Assembly: GCF_900491935.1 (NCBI RefSeq)
Contig: NZ_UEXK01000004.1
Location: 2,941,095-2,986,271, forward strand
DNA: 45,177 bases
Reading direction: 5' to 3'
Origin: Klenkia terrae
GTDB taxonomy: Bacteria; Actinomycetota; Actinomycetes; Mycobacteriales; Geodermatophilaceae
The notes beneath the pieces are model-generated. The model saw only the letters and a program-made list of their open reading frames with translations, searched no databases and had not been told where the DNA came from. This document shows, piece by piece, positions 17,641 through 26,167 of the stretch; within the stretch, counting starts at the first letter, position 1, and every line of letters begins with the position of its first letter. A program made the translations under genes and the position numbers.

Positions 17641-19145
17641 CCACCGGGTTGTCGGCGGTCGAGGCGTGGGACCTACCGGCGCTGCAGGGGTCGGTCGCCG
17701 GCCTCGCGGCGGTGCCCGACCGGCTGGCCGGCTGGCGGGCCCGGCTGGACGGCCTGCGCGGTCACCTGCGCGGCGCCGACCTGTGGTCCGGCCAGGCCGC
17801 CGACGTCGCGGCCACCGCGCTGGTCGAGCTGTCGGCGGTCGCCGGGGAGGTCGGCCGGGCGCTGGGCGGCAGCGCCGAGCAGCTGGGCGTCGTGGTCGTG
17901 CGGGCCGGCACCGCGCAGGAGGAGGTCGCCGCGGCCCGGGCCGCGGCCGCCAGCGGTCCGGTGGAGCTGTCGGACTCCGGAGCCGTCCCGCCGGTCGCCC
18001 TGGCCGGGATGGCGGCCGACCAGCTGCTGGCCGTCGCCGACCGCGAGCGCGCGGCCGGCTGGGCGGAGTCACACGCCCGCAGCGCGCTCGCCGCCGCCGA
18101 CGCGGTGCTGCTGGCCGCCCGCGCCGCCGGCGAGCCGCTCACCCCGATGGTGGTCGCGGGGGTCGGGTACACCGGTGTGGCGCAGGCGGCCGCGGCGGTC
18201 GCGGCACCCCCGCGGGTCCCGGCCGCCGCCCCGGTCGCCGCCGCGGCCTGGTGGGAGGGGCTGACCCCGGCGGCCCGGCAGGCCGCGATCGCCACCGACC
18301 CGGCCGGCGTCGGCGCGCTGGACGGCCTCCCGGCCGCGGCCCGCGACCAGGCCAACCGGCTGCTGCTGGACCAGGCCCTGGCCCACCCCGGCCGGGACGG
18401 CCACGGCGTCGCGCTGGACACCGCGGCCCGGCTCGCCGCCCTCGACGCCGCCGGCCCGGCCCAGCTGGTCGCCTTCGACCCGGCCCACGAGGTGGTGGCC
18501 CTGTCCGTCGGCGACCTGGACACCGCCGCCGCGGTCGGCGTGCTGGTCCCGGGGATGGCCACCACGCCCGACGACCTCCCCGGCCTGGTCCACGACGCGA
18601 CGTCGGTCGGTGCCCTGGCGGCCGTCGCGGTGCCCGGCCTGGCCGTGGCGACCCTGGTCTGGCTGGGCTACAGCACCCCGAACATCCTCACGGTCGCGTC
18701 GGCCCGCCAGGCCCGGGACGGCGGGGTCGCCCTGGACCGGGCCCTGGACGGCCTGGCCGCATCGCGCGGAGCGGCCGCGGCCGCGGGTGGGCCGCCGCCC
18801 CCGCGCACCAGCGTGCTGGCGCACAGCTACGGCACCGTGGTCGCCGGGTACGCGGCCCGGGCGGAGGGGGAGCTGGCCGCCGACGCGGTGGTCCTGCTGG
18901 GCAGCCCCGGCGTGCCCGAGGACGACGCCGCCGGCCTGGAGGCACCGGAGGTCTACGGCGCCTGGACGCCGTTCGACCCGGTCTCCTACCTCGGCCGGTT
19001 CGGGCCGAGCCCGTCGGACCCGGGGTTCGGGGACACCCCGCTGCCCACCACGCCGGTGCAGCTGCACACCGAGTACTACGACGAGTGGTTCCCGACCCTG
19101 GAGGCCGTCGCGGAGGTCGTGGCGGGCACCCGGGACCACGGGTGA
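17637..19145 (+). CDS. DUF1023 alpha/beta hydrolase with helical ESX-like N-terminal domain
   Basis: 502 residues. About 1-190 are helical and WXG100/PPE-like, with DLWSGQAADVAATAL around 48-62. The linker AAWWEGLTPAARQAAI opens the DUF1023 part. The hydrolase has LVPGM near 303 and the nucleophile elbow AHSYG with S397, where most relatives have GHSYG. The end HTEYYDEW contains a probable catalytic histidine. The substrate is unknown; family members are thought to act on esters or lipids. The GTG start overlaps the preceding small gene (GTGA), so the two are made together and may interact. Confidence 0.85.
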   Translation: MTTGLSAVEAWDLPALQGSVAGLAAVPDRLAGWRARLDGLRGHLRGADLWSGQAADVAATALVELSAVAGEVGRALGGSAEQLGVVVVRAGTAQEEVAAARAAAASGPVELSDSGAVPPVALAGMAADQLLAVADRERAAGWAESHARSALAAADAVLLAARAAGEPLTPMVVAGVGYTGVAQAAAAVAAPPRVPAAAPVAAAAWWEGLTPAARQAAIATDPAGVGALDGLPAAARDQANRLLLDQALAHPGRDGHGVALDTAARLAALDAAGPAQLVAFDPAHEVVALSVGDLDTAAAVGVLVPGMATTPDDLPGLVHDATSVGALAAVAVPGLAVATLVWLGYSTPNILTVASARQARDGGVALDRALDGLAASRGAAAAAGGPPPPRTSVLAHSYGTVVAGYAARAEGELAADAVVLLGSPGVPEDDAAGLEAPEVYGAWTPFDPVSYLGRFGPSPSDPGFGDTPLPTTPVQLHTEYYDEWFPTLEAVAEVVAGTRDHG

Positions 19146-19181
19146 GCGCGTCCCCCGGCGCGCCCAGGCGGTCCGCTCGAC

Positions 19182-19197
19182 GCGGGGAGCTCCCCGC
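19182..19197. other. 16-base perfect palindrome GCGGGGAGCTCCCCGC
   Basis: A self-complementary site between the hydrolase stop and the topA promoter. As a hairpin it would have a 6-base stem and a 4-base loop without a following T run, so it could be a weak terminator or an operator for topA. Confidence 0.4.
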
Positions 19198-19205
19198 CGG
19201 TGGCC

Positions 19206-19211
19206 TACCGT
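19206..19211 (+). promoter_or_regulatory. -10-like box upstream of topA
   Basis: TACCGT about 70 bases before the topA GTG. It is identical to boxes upstream of the Fic-like gene, tmk and ftsH, but here it implies a leader of roughly 60 bases. Confidence 0.4.
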
Positions 19212-19280
19212 GGCGTCCGCCGGGGCCTGCGCGTCGTCGCCCCGGCACGTGCACCTCAGCACCACCGACAGGAGTTCCCC

Positions 19281-22193
19281 GTGCCCACCAAGACCGCGAA
19301 GCCCGCCGCGCAGGCCGACGCCGGCGCTCCCTCGACCCCGCCCCGCAAGCGGGCGGCCGGGGCGCGCGGGGGCAAGCCGCTGGTCATCGTGGAGTCGCCG
19401 TCGAAGGCCAAGACCATCGCCGGCTACCTGGGCGACGGGTACGTGGTGGAGGCCAGCGTCGGCCACATCCGGGACCTCCCGCGCAACGCCGCCGACGTGC
19501 CGGCCGCGCACAAGGGCGAGTCCTGGGCCCGGCTGGGCGTCGACGTGGACAACGGCTTCGCCCCGCTCTACGTGATCAGCCCCGACCGCAAGCAGCAGGT
19601 CAGCCGGCTCAAGCAGCTGGTCAAGGACGCCTCCGAGGTCTACCTCGCCACCGACGAGGACCGCGAGGGCGAGGCCATCGCCTGGCACCTGGTCGACACC
19701 CTCAAGCCCACCGTGCCGGTGCGCCGCATGGTGTTCCACGAGATCACCCGCGAGGCCATCGCCCGGGCCGTGGCCAGCCCGCGCGAGCTGGACACCGCGC
19801 TGGTCGACGCGCAGGAGACCCGCCGCATCCTCGACCGGCTCTACGGCTACGAGGTCTCCCCGGTGCTGTGGAAGAAGGTGCTCCCCAAGCTGTCGGCCGG
19901 CCGCGTGCAGTCGGTGGCCACCCGGATCGTCGTCGAGCGCGAGCGGGCCCGGATGCGGTTCACCGCGGCCGACTACTGGAGCCTGACCGGCACCTTCGAC
20001 GTCGCCGCGGCCGACGCCGTCGACGGCGACGAGCCCCGCCACCTCACCGCGAACCTGGTGGCGCTGGACGACAGCCGCATCGCCACCGGCCGCGACTTCG
20101 ACGCCGACACCGGCGCGGTGGCCAGCAACGTGGTGCACCTGGACGAGGCCGGTGCCCGGGGGCTGGCCGCCCGGCTGGAGAACACCCAGGTCAGCGTCAC
20201 CCGGGTCGACGAGAAGCGGTACACCCGCCGTCCCTACGCCCCGTTCACCACCTCGACGCTGCAGCAGGAGGCCGGCCGCAAGTTCGGCTGGTCCTCCCAG
20301 CAGGTCATGCGCACCGCCCAGCGGCTGTACGAGAACGGGCACATCACCTACATGCGCACCGACTCGACGAACCTGTCGGAGACGGCGCTGCGGGCGGCCC
20401 GCACCCAGGCCCGCGAGCTCTACGGCGACGCCTTCGTCCCGGCCGAGGCGCGGCACTACTCCAAGAAGGCCAAGGGCGCCCAGGAGGCGCACGAGGCGAT
20501 CCGGCCCGCCGGTGACTCCTTCCGCACGCCCGGGCAGCTCGCCGGGCAGCTGGCCCGCGAGGAGTTCCGGCTCTACGAGCTGATCTGGCAGCGCACCGTG
20601 GCCTCCCAGATGGCCGACGCGGTCGGCCAGACGGTCACCATCCGGCTGGCCGGGCGGTCCACGACCGACGAGGTGGCCGAGTTCTCCGCCAGCGGGCGCA
20701 CCATCACCTTCCCGGGCTTCCTGCGCGCCTACGTCGAGGGCAAGGACGAGGGCGCCGCGGGCGACGACGCCGAGGCCGACGACTCCGAGCGCCGGCTACC
20801 CCGGGTCGAGCGCGGCCAGGTGCTCGACACCGCGAAGCTCGACGCCAAGGGCCACACGACGAGCCCGCCGGCCCGCTACACCGAGCCCAGCCTGACGAAG
20901 GCGCTGGAGGAGCTCGGCATCGGCCGGCCCTCGACCTACGCCTCGATCATGCAGACCATCCAGGACCGCGGGTACGTGTGGAAGAAAGGGTCCGCGCTGG
21001 TCCCGACCTTCATCGCCTTCGCGGTGGTGAACCTGCTCGAGCAGCACTTCGCGGCCCTGGTCGACTACGACTTCACCGCCTCCCTGGAGGGCGAGCTCGA
21101 TGAGATCGCCGGCGGCACGCTGCGCCGGGTGGACTGGCTGACCGAGTTCTACTTCGGCGGCGGCGGTGGTCACGCCGGCGGCATCGCGGCCTCGGGCGGG
21201 CTGAAGTCGGTGGTCGGTCAGCGGCTGGAGGAGATCGACGCCCGCGGGGTGAACTCGATCCCGCTCAAGGCCACCGGCCCGGCCGGAGAGCCGGTCATGG
21301 TCCGGGTCGGCCGGTACGGGCCGTACCTGCAGGCCGGCGGGGACGACGGCGCCCGGGTCTCCATCGCCGACGACATCGCCCCCGACGAGCTCACCGCCGA
21401 GAAGGTGCGCGAGCTGCTGGAGGCGCCGTCGGGCGACCGCGAGCTGGGCACCGACCCGGAGTCCGGGCACACCGTCGTGGTGAAGGCCGGCCGGTACGGC
21501 CCCTACGTGACCACCGTGGTGCCCGAGGGCAGCAAGGAGTCCCCGCGCACGGGCAGCCTGTTCAAGACCATGCAGCCCGAGTCGGTCACCCTCGAGGACG
21601 CCCTCAAGCTCCTCAGCCTGCCCCGCACCGTGGGCAAGGCCGAGGACGGCGAGGAGATCCAGGCGCTCAACGGTCGGTACGGGCCCTACCTCAAGAAGGG
21701 CACCGACTCCCGCTCGATCGAGAGCGAGGAGAAGCTCTTCACCACCACGCTGGACGAGGCGCTGGCGATCTTCGCCCAGCCCAAGCAGCGCGGGCGCGCG
21801 GCGGCCAAGCCGCCGCTGGCCGAGCTCGGCCCGGACCCGGTCACCAACGGCCTGGTGACGGTGCGCGAGGGCCGGTTCGGCCCCTACGTGACCGACGGGG
21901 AGTCCAACGCCAGCCTGCGCAAGGGCGACGACCCGCTGACCATCACCCTCGAGCGGGCCGCCGAGCTGCTGGTCGACCGCCGCGAGCGGGCGCCGGTGAA
22001 GAAGAAGGCGACCAAGAAGGCCGCCGCGAAGAAGGCCCCGGCCAAGAAGTCCACGGCGGCGAAGAAGACCACCGCGAAGACGACGGCGAAGGCCACGACC
22101 GCCAAGAAGACGACGACCACCCGGAAGACCGCCACGAAGGCGGCCGCCCGGACCACGACCAGCGGCGAGGGCGTCGTCCCGGCCGGCAGCTGA
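19281..22193 (+). CDS. topA: DNA topoisomerase I
   Basis: 970 residues, typical of actinobacterial TopA. The TOPRIM domain starts KPLVIVESPSKAKTIAGYL and includes the acidic DEDREGEAIAWH. The catalytic tyrosine lies in ITYMRTDSTNLS. The C-terminal part has the repeated RYGPY modules found in place of zinc fingers: FGPY/YGPY occurs four times between about 680 and 900. It ends in a 50-residue lysine-rich tail, which in mycobacterial and streptomycete TopA increases DNA binding and processivity. It relaxes negative supercoils. GTG 19281 follows CAGGAG and avoids the arginine-rich extension of the longer frame. Confidence 0.97.
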   Translation: MPTKTAKPAAQADAGAPSTPPRKRAAGARGGKPLVIVESPSKAKTIAGYLGDGYVVEASVGHIRDLPRNAADVPAAHKGESWARLGVDVDNGFAPLYVISPDRKQQVSRLKQLVKDASEVYLATDEDREGEAIAWHLVDTLKPTVPVRRMVFHEITREAIARAVASPRELDTALVDAQETRRILDRLYGYEVSPVLWKKVLPKLSAGRVQSVATRIVVERERARMRFTAADYWSLTGTFDVAAADAVDGDEPRHLTANLVALDDSRIATGRDFDADTGAVASNVVHLDEAGARGLAARLENTQVSVTRVDEKRYTRRPYAPFTTSTLQQEAGRKFGWSSQQVMRTAQRLYENGHITYMRTDSTNLSETALRAARTQARELYGDAFVPAEARHYSKKAKGAQEAHEAIRPAGDSFRTPGQLAGQLAREEFRLYELIWQRTVASQMADAVGQTVTIRLAGRSTTDEVAEFSASGRTITFPGFLRAYVEGKDEGAAGDDAEADDSERRLPRVERGQVLDTAKLDAKGHTTSPPARYTEPSLTKALEELGIGRPSTYASIMQTIQDRGYVWKKGSALVPTFIAFAVVNLLEQHFAALVDYDFTASLEGELDEIAGGTLRRVDWLTEFYFGGGGGHAGGIAASGGLKSVVGQRLEEIDARGVNSIPLKATGPAGEPVMVRVGRYGPYLQAGGDDGARVSIADDIAPDELTAEKVRELLEAPSGDRELGTDPESGHTVVVKAGRYGPYVTTVVPEGSKESPRTGSLFKTMQPESVTLEDALKLLSLPRTVGKAEDGEEIQALNGRYGPYLKKGTDSRSIESEEKLFTTTLDEALAIFAQPKQRGRAAAKPPLAELGPDPVTNGLVTVREGRFGPYVTDGESNASLRKGDDPLTITLERAAELLVDRRERAPVKKKATKKAAAKKAPAKKSTAAKKTTAKTTAKATTAKKTTTTRKTATKAAARTTTSGEGVVPAGS

Positions 22194-22209
22194 CCACAGG
22201 GAGACGCCC

Positions 22210-22971
22210 GTGACCGGGGACCTCGAGCCCACCACCTGGGACGCCCGGCGGACCTCCTTCGGGTCCGTCGCGGCGGAGTACGCCCAGCTCCGGCCGGGGT
22301 ACCCGGCCGACGCGGTGGCCTTCCTGCTGGGGGAGGCGCCGCGGCGGGTGCTGGACCTGGGGGCGGGCACCGGCCTGCTCACCGACCAGCTGCTGGCCGC
22401 CGGGCACGAGGTGGTCGCCGTCGACCCGTCGGCGGACATGCTGGCCCAGCTCACCGCCCGGCACCCCCACGTCGAGGCCGCCGTCGGGGGAGCGGAGCAG
22501 ATCCCGCTGCCCGACGGCAGCGTGGACGCCGTGGTCGCCGGCCAGGCCGCGCACTGGTTCGACCCGCCGCGGGCCGCGCCGGAGCTGCGCCGGGTGCTGG
22601 CGCCCGGCGGGGTGGTCGGGTTCGTGTGGAACGTCCGCGACGAGACCGTGCCGTGGATCGCCGCGCTGGGCGCGGAGCTCGCCGAGGAGGCGCGCGGCCA
22701 CGAGGCCGACCAGGGCGTCGTGGGCCGGTTCGCCGCCCAGCTGCCGGCCGACGTGGTCGAGCACGTCTCCCGGGTGGTGCAGCGGCTGACCCCCGAGCAG
22801 GTCGTCGCCGGCATCGGCACCCGCAGCTACGTGGCCACCATGACCCCGCCGGACCGGACGGCGTTCCTGGACCGGCTGCGCACCCTGCTCGCCGAGCACC
22901 CCGACACCGCCGGCCGGACCGAGCTCGAGCTGCCCCACGCCACCCACTCGGTCCGGCTGACCCCGCGCTGA
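22210..22971 (+). CDS. Class I SAM-dependent methyltransferase
   Basis: 253 residues. The SAM-binding motif I is VLDLGAGTGLLTD (about 50-62) and the acidic motif II follows in VVAVDPS. The block GQAAHWFDPPRAAPELRRVL is typical of the methyltransf_11 family. The acceptor is unknown. An AGGGAG ribosome site precedes GTG 22210, 17 bases after the topA stop. The closing codons and following bases carry a short tandem repeat of CGCTGACC. Confidence 0.88.
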   Translation: MTGDLEPTTWDARRTSFGSVAAEYAQLRPGYPADAVAFLLGEAPRRVLDLGAGTGLLTDQLLAAGHEVVAVDPSADMLAQLTARHPHVEAAVGGAEQIPLPDGSVDAVVAGQAAHWFDPPRAAPELRRVLAPGGVVGFVWNVRDETVPWIAALGAELAEEARGHEADQGVVGRFAAQLPADVVEHVSRVVQRLTPEQVVAGIGTRSYVATMTPPDRTAFLDRLRTLLAEHPDTAGRTELELPHATHSVRLTPR

Positions 22972-23007
22972 CCCTGCGCTGACCTCGGACCTGTCGGACC
23001 CCGCCGG

Positions 23008-23013
23008 TACCGT
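23008..23013 (+). promoter_or_regulatory. -10-like box of tmk
   Basis: TACCGT, 7 bases before GTG 23021. It overlaps the earlier in-frame GTG at 23012 and so argues for the later start. Confidence 0.5.
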
Positions 23014-23020
23014 GGGCGCC

Positions 23021-23656
23021 GTGGCCGGGGGTGGGGTGTTCATCGCCTTCGAGGGCGGTGAGGGTGCCGGCAAGTCCACCCAGGTCCAGCGGCTGCACGG
23101 CTGGCTGACCGAGCAGGGGATCGCCGCCCGCACCACCCGCGAACCGGGTGCCACCGGCATCGGCGGCACCCTGCGCTCGATCGTGCTGGACCCGGCCAAC
23201 ACCCAGCTGTCCCCGCGGACCGAGGCCCTGCTCTACGCCGCCGACCGCGCCCAGCACGTGCACGAGGTGCTCTCCCCGGCCCTGGCCGCCGGCGAGGTGG
23301 TGGTCACCGACCGGTACGTCGACAGCTCGCTGGCCTACCAGGGCGCCGGTCGCACCCTGGAGCCGGCCGAGGTCCGGTCGATCTCCCGCTGGGCGACCGA
23401 GGGGCTGACCCCCGACCTGACCGTGCTGCTGGACCTGCCGCCGGAGACCGGGCTGGCGCGCGCCCGGGGCCGGGCGGCGGCCGACCGGCTGGAGGGCGAG
23501 TCCGTCGGGTTCCACCAGCGGGTGCGGGCCACGTTCCTGCAGCTGGCCGGTGCCGAGCCCGCCCGCTACCTGGTGCTGGACGCCACGGGGTCGCCCGACG
23601 ACCTCGCCGACGCCGTCCGCGTGCGGGTGGCCGAGCTGCTGGCCGGCCGGCCGTGA
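23021..23656 (+). CDS. tmk: Thymidylate kinase
   Basis: 211 residues. The P-loop GGEGAGKST is at 12-20, the DRY motif is VVTDRYVDSSLAYQGAGR, and the LID region is RAAADRLEG. It phosphorylates dTMP to dTDP. The start GTG 23021 is preferred over GTG 23012 because the latter lies inside the TACCGT box. The stop overlaps the holB start, an old actinobacterial pairing that joins nucleotide supply with the polymerase clamp loader. Confidence 0.96.
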   Translation: MAGGGVFIAFEGGEGAGKSTQVQRLHGWLTEQGIAARTTREPGATGIGGTLRSIVLDPANTQLSPRTEALLYAADRAQHVHEVLSPALAAGEVVVTDRYVDSSLAYQGAGRTLEPAEVRSISRWATEGLTPDLTVLLDLPPETGLARARGRAAADRLEGESVGFHQRVRATFLQLAGAEPARYLVLDATGSPDDLADAVRVRVAELLAGRP

Positions 23657-24834
23657 CCGAGCTCCCCGACGGGGTGTGGACCGACGTCGTCGGCCAGCCG
23701 GTCGTGGTCGCCGAGCTCAAGCAGGCGGTCGCGCACCCGGCGTCGATGACGCACGCCTGGCTGTTCACCGGGCCGCCCGGCTCGGGCCGGTCGGTGGCCG
23801 CGCGCGCCTTCGCCGCCGCCCTGCAGTGCCCGGCCGGCGGGGACGGCACCTGCCACGCCTGCACCACCGCGCTGCGGGGCACGCACGCCGACGTCCGGGT
23901 GGTCGTGCCCGAGGGGCTGTCGATCGGGGTGGCCGAGGTCCGCGAGCTGGTCCGGATGGCCGGCCGGGCGCCGTCCCAGGGGCGCTTCCAGGTGGTCATC
24001 GTCGAGGACGCCGACCGGATGACCGAGCAGGCGTCCAACACCGTGCTGAAGATGCTCGAGGAGCCCCCGCCGCGGACGGTGTTCCTGCTCTGCGCCCCGT
24101 CGCTGCACCCCGACGACGTCCCGGTGACCATCCGCTCGCGCTGCCGGGTGGTGCCGCTGCGCACCCCACCGGCCGAGGCCGTCGCCGAGGTGCTGGTCCG
24201 CCGGGACGGCGTCGACCCGACGCTGGCCGCCTGGTCGGCCGCCGCGGCGGGCGGGCACGTGGGCCGGGCCCGCCGGCTGGCCCGCGACGAGGACGCCCGC
24301 GCCTCCCGCAAGGCGGTGCTCGACGTGCCGCTGGCGCTGGTCAGCCTGGCCGCCTGCCTGCAGGCCGCCGACCACCTGGTCGCCGCGGCGAAGGACGAGT
24401 CCGACCGGACGACGGCGGCCACCGACGGTGCGGAGACCGAGGCGGTGAAGGCCTCCCTGGGCGTGGGCGCCCGCGGTCCCGGGGTGGCCGCGGCCAGCCG
24501 GGGCGCGGGCCAGCTCAAGGAGCTGGAGAAGCGGCAGAAGTCCCGCGCCACCCGGGTCGGGCGGGACTCGCTGGACCGCGCCCTGGTCGACCTCGCCGCG
24601 TTCTACCGGGACGCGCTGCTGATCGCCGCTGTGCGCGGGCAGATGGACCGGGTGCCGCACCTCAACCACCCCGACCGGCAGGCCGACGCCCTGGAGCTGG
24701 CCCGCAAGATCGGCACGGAGGGGGCGCTGCGCCGGATCGACTCGGTGCTGGCCGCACGCACGGCCCTGGAGCAGGCGGTCAAGCCGCAGATCGCCATCGA
24801 GGCGATGTGCGTGGCCCTCCGGCTGCCCGCCTGA
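23653..24834 (+). CDS. holB: DNA polymerase III subunit delta'
   Basis: 393 residues. The AAA+ domain has GPPGSGRS (40-47), where the usual P-loop lysine is arginine, consistent with delta' not hydrolysing ATP. A cysteine-bearing zinc module follows (CPAGGDG, CHAC). The SRC sensor motif is present in TIRSRCRVVP. It is part of the clamp loader that places the beta clamp on primed DNA. The C-terminal third is helical collar. Its start overlaps the tmk stop (GTGA). Confidence 0.94.
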   Translation: MTELPDGVWTDVVGQPVVVAELKQAVAHPASMTHAWLFTGPPGSGRSVAARAFAAALQCPAGGDGTCHACTTALRGTHADVRVVVPEGLSIGVAEVRELVRMAGRAPSQGRFQVVIVEDADRMTEQASNTVLKMLEEPPPRTVFLLCAPSLHPDDVPVTIRSRCRVVPLRTPPAEAVAEVLVRRDGVDPTLAAWSAAAAGGHVGRARRLARDEDARASRKAVLDVPLALVSLAACLQAADHLVAAAKDESDRTTAATDGAETEAVKASLGVGARGPGVAAASRGAGQLKELEKRQKSRATRVGRDSLDRALVDLAAFYRDALLIAAVRGQMDRVPHLNHPDRQADALELARKIGTEGALRRIDSVLAARTALEQAVKPQIAIEAMCVALRLPA

Positions 24835-24874
24835 CACCCCGGCACCGGTGCGTCGGCGACCGCCGGGGGTCCCG

Positions 24875-24880
24875 TAAGCT
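24875..24880 (+). promoter_or_regulatory. Probable -10 box of tRNA-Thr
   Basis: TAAGCT, 14 bases before the tRNA 5' end. This spacing suits a short 5' leader removed by RNase P. Confidence 0.45.
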
Positions 24881-24894
24881 CTGCGGAGCAGCAC

Positions 24895-24970
24895 GCCGCC
24901 TTAGCTCAGTCGGTAGAGCATCTCACTCGTAATGAGAAGGTCGTCGGTTCGATTCCGACAGGCGGCTCCA
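24895..24970 (+). tRNA. tRNA-Thr (anticodon CGT)
   Basis: A 76-base cloverleaf. The acceptor stem pairs GCCGCCT with AGGCGGC, the discriminator base is T and CCA is encoded. The anticodon stem TCTCA/TGAGA holds the loop CTCGTAA with anticodon CGT at 24928-24930, reading ACG. The T arm is GTCGG-TTCGATT-CCGAC. It sits between holB and the TetR gene, and no integrated element follows it. Confidence 0.97.
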
Positions 24971-24980
24971 CCCTCCCCGG

Positions 24981-25616
24981 TCACCGCGCCAGCAACGCCG
25001 CGCGGAGCGTCCCGAGCACGAAGTCCCCGTAGGCCGCCGCCGTCCAGCCGCGCCGGGTGACCAGCAGGTCGTACAGCTCGGCCGCGGTGCAGGTCCAGAG
25101 CACGTCGCGGACCCGCTCGACGTCCCCCGGCACACCGAGGGCCAGCAGGTGCCGGGCCAGCCCGGTCATGCCGGCCAGCCGCTCCCGGTCGGCCTTGGCC
25201 AGCACCTCCGCCGCCCCGCCGTCGGCGGACGCGGCCGCCCGGGCCGCGACGAGCAGGGGCGCCACCCGCTGCTGCACGCCGACGGCCACCGCGACGTACC
25301 CGGCCAGCACCGCGCCCGGGTCGGTCTCCTGCGCCAGCGCGGTGACCGCGGGCCGGCGGGCCATCGGGACGTCCGCTTCGTCGCCGGCCAGCGCGACGTC
25401 CAGGACGGCGGCCAGCAGCGCCGCCCGCCCGCCGACGTTCTTGTAGACGAACTCGGCCGACACCCCCGCCGCCGCGGCCACCGCCGGGACCGTGGTCGCC
25501 GGGTACCCCTCGGCCAGCAGCAGGTGCCGCGCGGCGTCCACCACGACGCGGCGGGTGGCGGCTGCGCGCTCCCGCCGGGCCGAGGCGTCGTAGCGCCGCT
25601 TGACCGGCTCACTCAT
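24981..25616 (-). CDS. TetR-family transcriptional regulator
   Basis: 211 residues. The N-terminal helix-turn-helix reads TTVPAVAAAAGVSAEFVYKN, standard for TetR. The remaining 150 residues form the ligand-binding helical domain. It diverges from a DUF1772 membrane gene 58 bases away, and the gap holds a palindrome that is probably its operator. It is likely a repressor of itself and that neighbour. The ligand is unknown. ATG 25616 has AGGAG ten bases upstream. Confidence 0.92.
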   Translation of the reverse strand: MSEPVKRRYDASARRERAAATRRVVVDAARHLLLAEGYPATTVPAVAAAAGVSAEFVYKNVGGRAALLAAVLDVALAGDEADVPMARRPAVTALAQETDPGAVLAGYVAVAVGVQQRVAPLLVAARAAASADGGAAEVLAKADRERLAGMTGLARHLLALGVPGDVERVRDVLWTCTAAELYDLLVTRRGWTAAAYGDFVLGTLRAALLAR

Positions 25617-25631
25617 CGGGGAAAGACTCCT

Positions 25632-25651
25632 GTATCGGATACGGGGATCCG
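25632..25651. promoter_or_regulatory. Candidate TetR operator
   Basis: GTATCGGATAC (25632-25642) is a perfect 5+1+5 palindrome. Overlapping it is a second dyad, CGGAT-N6-ATCCG (25636-25640 and 25647-25651). It is centred in the 58-base gap between the divergent TetR and DUF1772 genes. Binding is inferred. Confidence 0.55.
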
Positions 25652-25674
25652 TCCCAGAATAGTCAGGAGCCGTC

Positions 25675-26148
25675 GTGCTGGTCCTCCTCGCCGCGGTCGC
25701 GGCCGCGCTGCACGCCATGTCGGCGGGCATCCACCTGTTCGGCGTCGCCGCCCTGAACCCCACCTGGCGCGAGCTCGACGGGCCGGCCTACGTGCTGGTC
25801 AAGCAGGCCGCGGACCGCCGGTTCCCGATGCTCATGCGGCCGTTCACCCTGCTCGGGCTGGTGGCGGTGGTCGCCCTGGCCGTGGTCGCCACGGTCGCCG
25901 GCGAGCAGCCGGCCGGGGCGCTGGCGTCGGCGGGCGCGGTGGCGGCAGTCGTCGGGCTGGTCGCCGTCGTGCGCGGCGACCTGCCGATCAACCAGCGCAT
26001 GGCCACCTGGTCCGCGGCCGACCTGCCGGCGGACTGGCAGGAGGAGCGCCGGCGGTGGGAGCGGTGGTTCGCCGTCCGGACGGCGGCCGCCTCGGTCGCC
26101 GCGGTCGCCTGCCTCGCGGCCCTGGCCACCCTGGGCGGTCAGAGCTGA
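25675..26148 (+). CDS. DUF1772 (anthrone oxygenase-like) membrane protein
   Basis: 157 residues with four predicted helices. The segment DLPINQRMATWSAADLPADW followed by RRRWERWFAVRT is the signature of the DUF1772 family. Some fungal members are linked to anthrone oxidation, but bacterial members have no known reaction. GTG 25675 follows CAGGAG at suitable distance. It is probably controlled by the divergent TetR gene. Confidence 0.75.
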   Translation: MLVLLAAVAAALHAMSAGIHLFGVAALNPTWRELDGPAYVLVKQAADRRFPMLMRPFTLLGLVAVVALAVVATVAGEQPAGALASAGAVAAVVGLVAVVRGDLPINQRMATWSAADLPADWQEERRRWERWFAVRTAAASVAAVACLAALATLGGQS

Positions 26149-26154
26149 CTGCCG

Positions 26155-26160
26155 TAACGT
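26155..26160 (+). promoter_or_regulatory. -10-like box of the flavin oxidoreductase gene
   Basis: TAACGT, 7 bases before ATG 26168; leaderless arrangement. Confidence 0.5.
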
Positions 26161-26167
26161 CCGCCGC

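Noticed and set aside
14247-19145. A 1632-codon open frame on the plus strand
   Set aside because: Up to 17636 it is the antisense shadow of the helicase gene, a common effect at this GC content. Only its last part, the DUF1023 hydrolase from GTG 17637, is real.
21990-22170. Low-complexity AAG/GCC-rich stretch at the end of topA
   Set aside because: It encodes the lysine-rich tail known from actinobacterial TopA and is not an independent repeat.
22960-22985. Short tandem CGCTGACC repeats after the methyltransferase gene
   Set aside because: Only two or three imperfect units, partly within codons. They look like local slippage with no sign of function.
23770-23793. Arginine instead of lysine in the holB P-loop
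   Set aside because: Delta' subunits commonly do not hydrolyse ATP and have altered P-loops, so this is not evidence of a defect.
24895-25616. tRNA-Thr as a possible integration site
   Set aside because: The neighbours are an ordinary TetR gene and holB. There is no integrase and no second copy of the tRNA 3' end in the window.
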